From Bacteroidaceae bacterium (GTDB lineage: Bacteria > Bacteroidota > Bacteroidia > Bacteroidales > Bacteroidaceae): a DNA stretch of 64,000 bases. Numbering within the stretch: the first letter of the stretch is position 1; each line of letters begins with the position of its first letter. A program made the translations under genes and the position numbers. The stretch spans positions 1 to 64,000 of the forward strand of contig JAFRQD010000030.1 of assembly GCA_017428785.1 (NCBI GenBank). The letters are read 5' to 3'. The notes under the pieces were generated by a model. It was not told the DNA's origin. It worked only from the letters and a program-made list of their open reading frames with translations, and did no database searches. Of the stretch, positions 62,995-64,000 are shown piece after piece.

Positions 62995-63724
62995 GCGCTT
63001 CCTTCACCTGTTCGGCATCCACAAAGACGCCCCGGACAGGTTTGTCGTCACGGATAACATCTTCCGTCCAGTTGGGTTCATTAAAGAACTCATTCGGGCG
63101 GAAGATGTGTAGTTTATAGAACTTTGTCAGATTGAGGCGAAGCTCAGTTGTTATGGCAGGCTTCAAGGCAAACGGCTTGTCCTGCTTCCAGGCGATTGCC
63201 TGCACGCAGAGGCGTTCCAGGTCGTTGACCTGCGAGCGGTCGAAGGCCTCGACAAAAAGTTTGCTGTTGGGCTCTATGATGCCGCAGAAGCGCAAACGCC
63301 AGCTGGCGCCTTCCGCACTCATCAGCGAGACCTGCATGAAGTAGTTGCTGTCGTTCACGAGATAGGACTCGAAGCCTGTGCTGGAGATTTCCTTCACTTC
63401 GTCGGGCAGGAAGGACAGATAGAGGTTGAGCCGTTCGCCTTCCCTGCGTTCGAGGGGCTTCGGCTTGAACGTGACGGGTTTCTCCTCAGGCTCTTCCGAT
63501 TCCCTTGCCTTCAAGGAAGAGCTGGGCAGAGGCTTGTCCCTCTCTATCGTTTTCACCTTCCCGATGTCGTAGTCATCGTTGCCGACCACCACGACGTCTT
63601 GTTTCATCATCGGTATCTCGAAACCGTCCTCATCCTCCACGAGGACGATGTTCTTCCCTTGGAAGCCACTCACTCTGCCGCCTCCCACTTCGGAGAGGAA
63701 GCGCACCTGGTCGCCTATCTTCAT
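62969..63724 (-). CDS. Short DUF2027 protein lacking the Smr domain
   Basis: 251 residues. The N-terminal MKIGDQVRFLSEVGGGRVSGFQGKNIVLVEDEDGFEIPMM and later FNLYLSFLPDE-like LNLYLSFLPDEVKEISSTGFESYLVNDSNYFMQV are typical of Bacteroidota DUF2027 proteins, which usually continue into a C-terminal Smr (MutS2-type) nuclease domain. Here the protein stops after VRGVFVDAEQVKEAL, where that domain would begin, and its end overlaps manC. Probably a truncated form; function unknown. Confidence 0.82.
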   Translation of the reverse strand: MKIGDQVRFLSEVGGGRVSGFQGKNIVLVEDEDGFEIPMMKQDVVVVGNDDYDIGKVKTIERDKPLPSSSLKARESEEPEEKPVTFKPKPLERREGERLNLYLSFLPDEVKEISSTGFESYLVNDSNYFMQVSLMSAEGASWRLRFCGIIEPNSKLFVEAFDRSQVNDLERLCVQAIAWKQDKPFALKPAITTELRLNLTKFYKLHIFRPNEFFNEPNWTEDVIRDDKPVRGVFVDAEQVKEALSSSGRQT

Positions 63725-63752
63725 AGCATCTGTGTATTACTGTTTGCGGCCA

Positions 63753-63760
63753 CAAAGGTA
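63753..63760 (-). promoter_or_regulatory. -7 box for the DUF2027 gene
   Basis: TACCTTTG on the minus strand, 29 nt upstream of the ATG. Confidence 0.55.
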
Positions 63761-63980
63761 CGAAAAAAAGCGAGAAGGACAAAGCGTGGGGCGAGGAAAA
63801 ATGCATCATCGCTCCCCTATTTCTCATCCGCCGCCATGCTCCATCTTTTCTCTTTCGCCTGCAAAAATACAAATAAAAAGCGAAAAAGCCCATTTCATCG
63901 CGTTTCAATGTGTTTCACAGCCTGCAGAATCCGCATTTTCCGCATGGCGAATACACACTTTCAGGCTTCGGACTGCTTCA

Positions 63981-63996
63981 TACGCAGGCTGCGAAT
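63981..63996. repeat. Single ACGCAGGCTGCG dyad at the window end
   Basis: 16-bp exact reverse complement of 48523-48538 in array H. Probably the first unit of another 21-bp array continuing beyond the window. The rest of 63761-63980 shows no gene. Confidence 0.6.
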
Positions 63997-64000
63997 ACAG

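Overview
The window is chromosomal DNA of a member of the Bacteroidota, most likely a Bacteroidales/Prevotella-like anaerobe. Three things point there. Many genes have a Bacteroidetes-type -7 box (TAnnTTTG), sometimes with a -33 TTTG 19-20 nt upstream. Lineage-restricted families recur (DUF3822, DUF4924, DUF2851, DUF2723, DUF2027, dapB-lepB-wbqC order, greA-HIT order). The carbohydrate and envelope gene content also fits. The species cannot be named from sequence alone. There is no transposase, integrase, rRNA operon or CRISPR array.

Layout: (1) 0-4.6 kb: the end of pckA, rsmD, a DUF3822 gene with a membrane-anchored partner, and a RecD-like helicase. (2) 4.9-7.6 kb: the dTDP-rhamnose operon rfbD-rfbC-rfbB, without rfbA. 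(3) 7.7-16.6 kb: an envelope locus in which two OmpA paralogues flank a CHASE2 membrane protein, a FecR-like secreted protein, an exported TPR-CHAT (caspase-like) protein and a small outer-membrane barrel. (4) 16.7-20.2 kb: alaS, a MerR regulator, tRNA-Val. (5) 20.3-28.9 kb: a GH31 glycosidase, then a leftward set of porin, sodium:solute symporter, two phenylacetate-CoA ligases and an ACT protein. (6) 29.2-37.1 kb: clcA, tsaC, L-serine dehydratase, RF3, DUF4924, a LysE-type exporter and a ROK glucokinase. (7) 38-43 kb: GH43-like glycosidase and araD-araA-araB for L-arabinose use. (8) 43.4-51.7 kb: a large DUF2723 membrane protein, a polysaccharide deacetylase, a damaged QueG-like gene and two secreted repeat proteins. 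(9) 51.8-58.2 kb: the leftward dapB-lepB-wbqC-rluA-php operon and divergent DUF2851. (10) 58.3-63.7 kb: thioesterase, dprA, greA, HIT, SGNH hydrolase, manC and a short DUF2027 protein.

The most unusual content lies in repeats. Nearly every larger intergenic gap holds a short array of tandem 21- or 22-bp units, each a near-palindrome. There are several sequence families (GC-rich CCGC-GCGG, CATCATGATG, ACATGT, ACGCAAGCTGCGT), and some arrays mix two of them. A second class is composite G/C-run palindromes (CCCCTTTAAGGGG type). These lie at gene ends and, in three genes (recD-like, rfbD, queG), inside the reading frame, where they add 30-40 residues of translated palindrome. In queG the insertion coincides with loss of iron-sulfur ligands. 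These two repeat systems and the CHASE2/FecR/TPR-CHAT locus are the main candidates for undescribed biology here.
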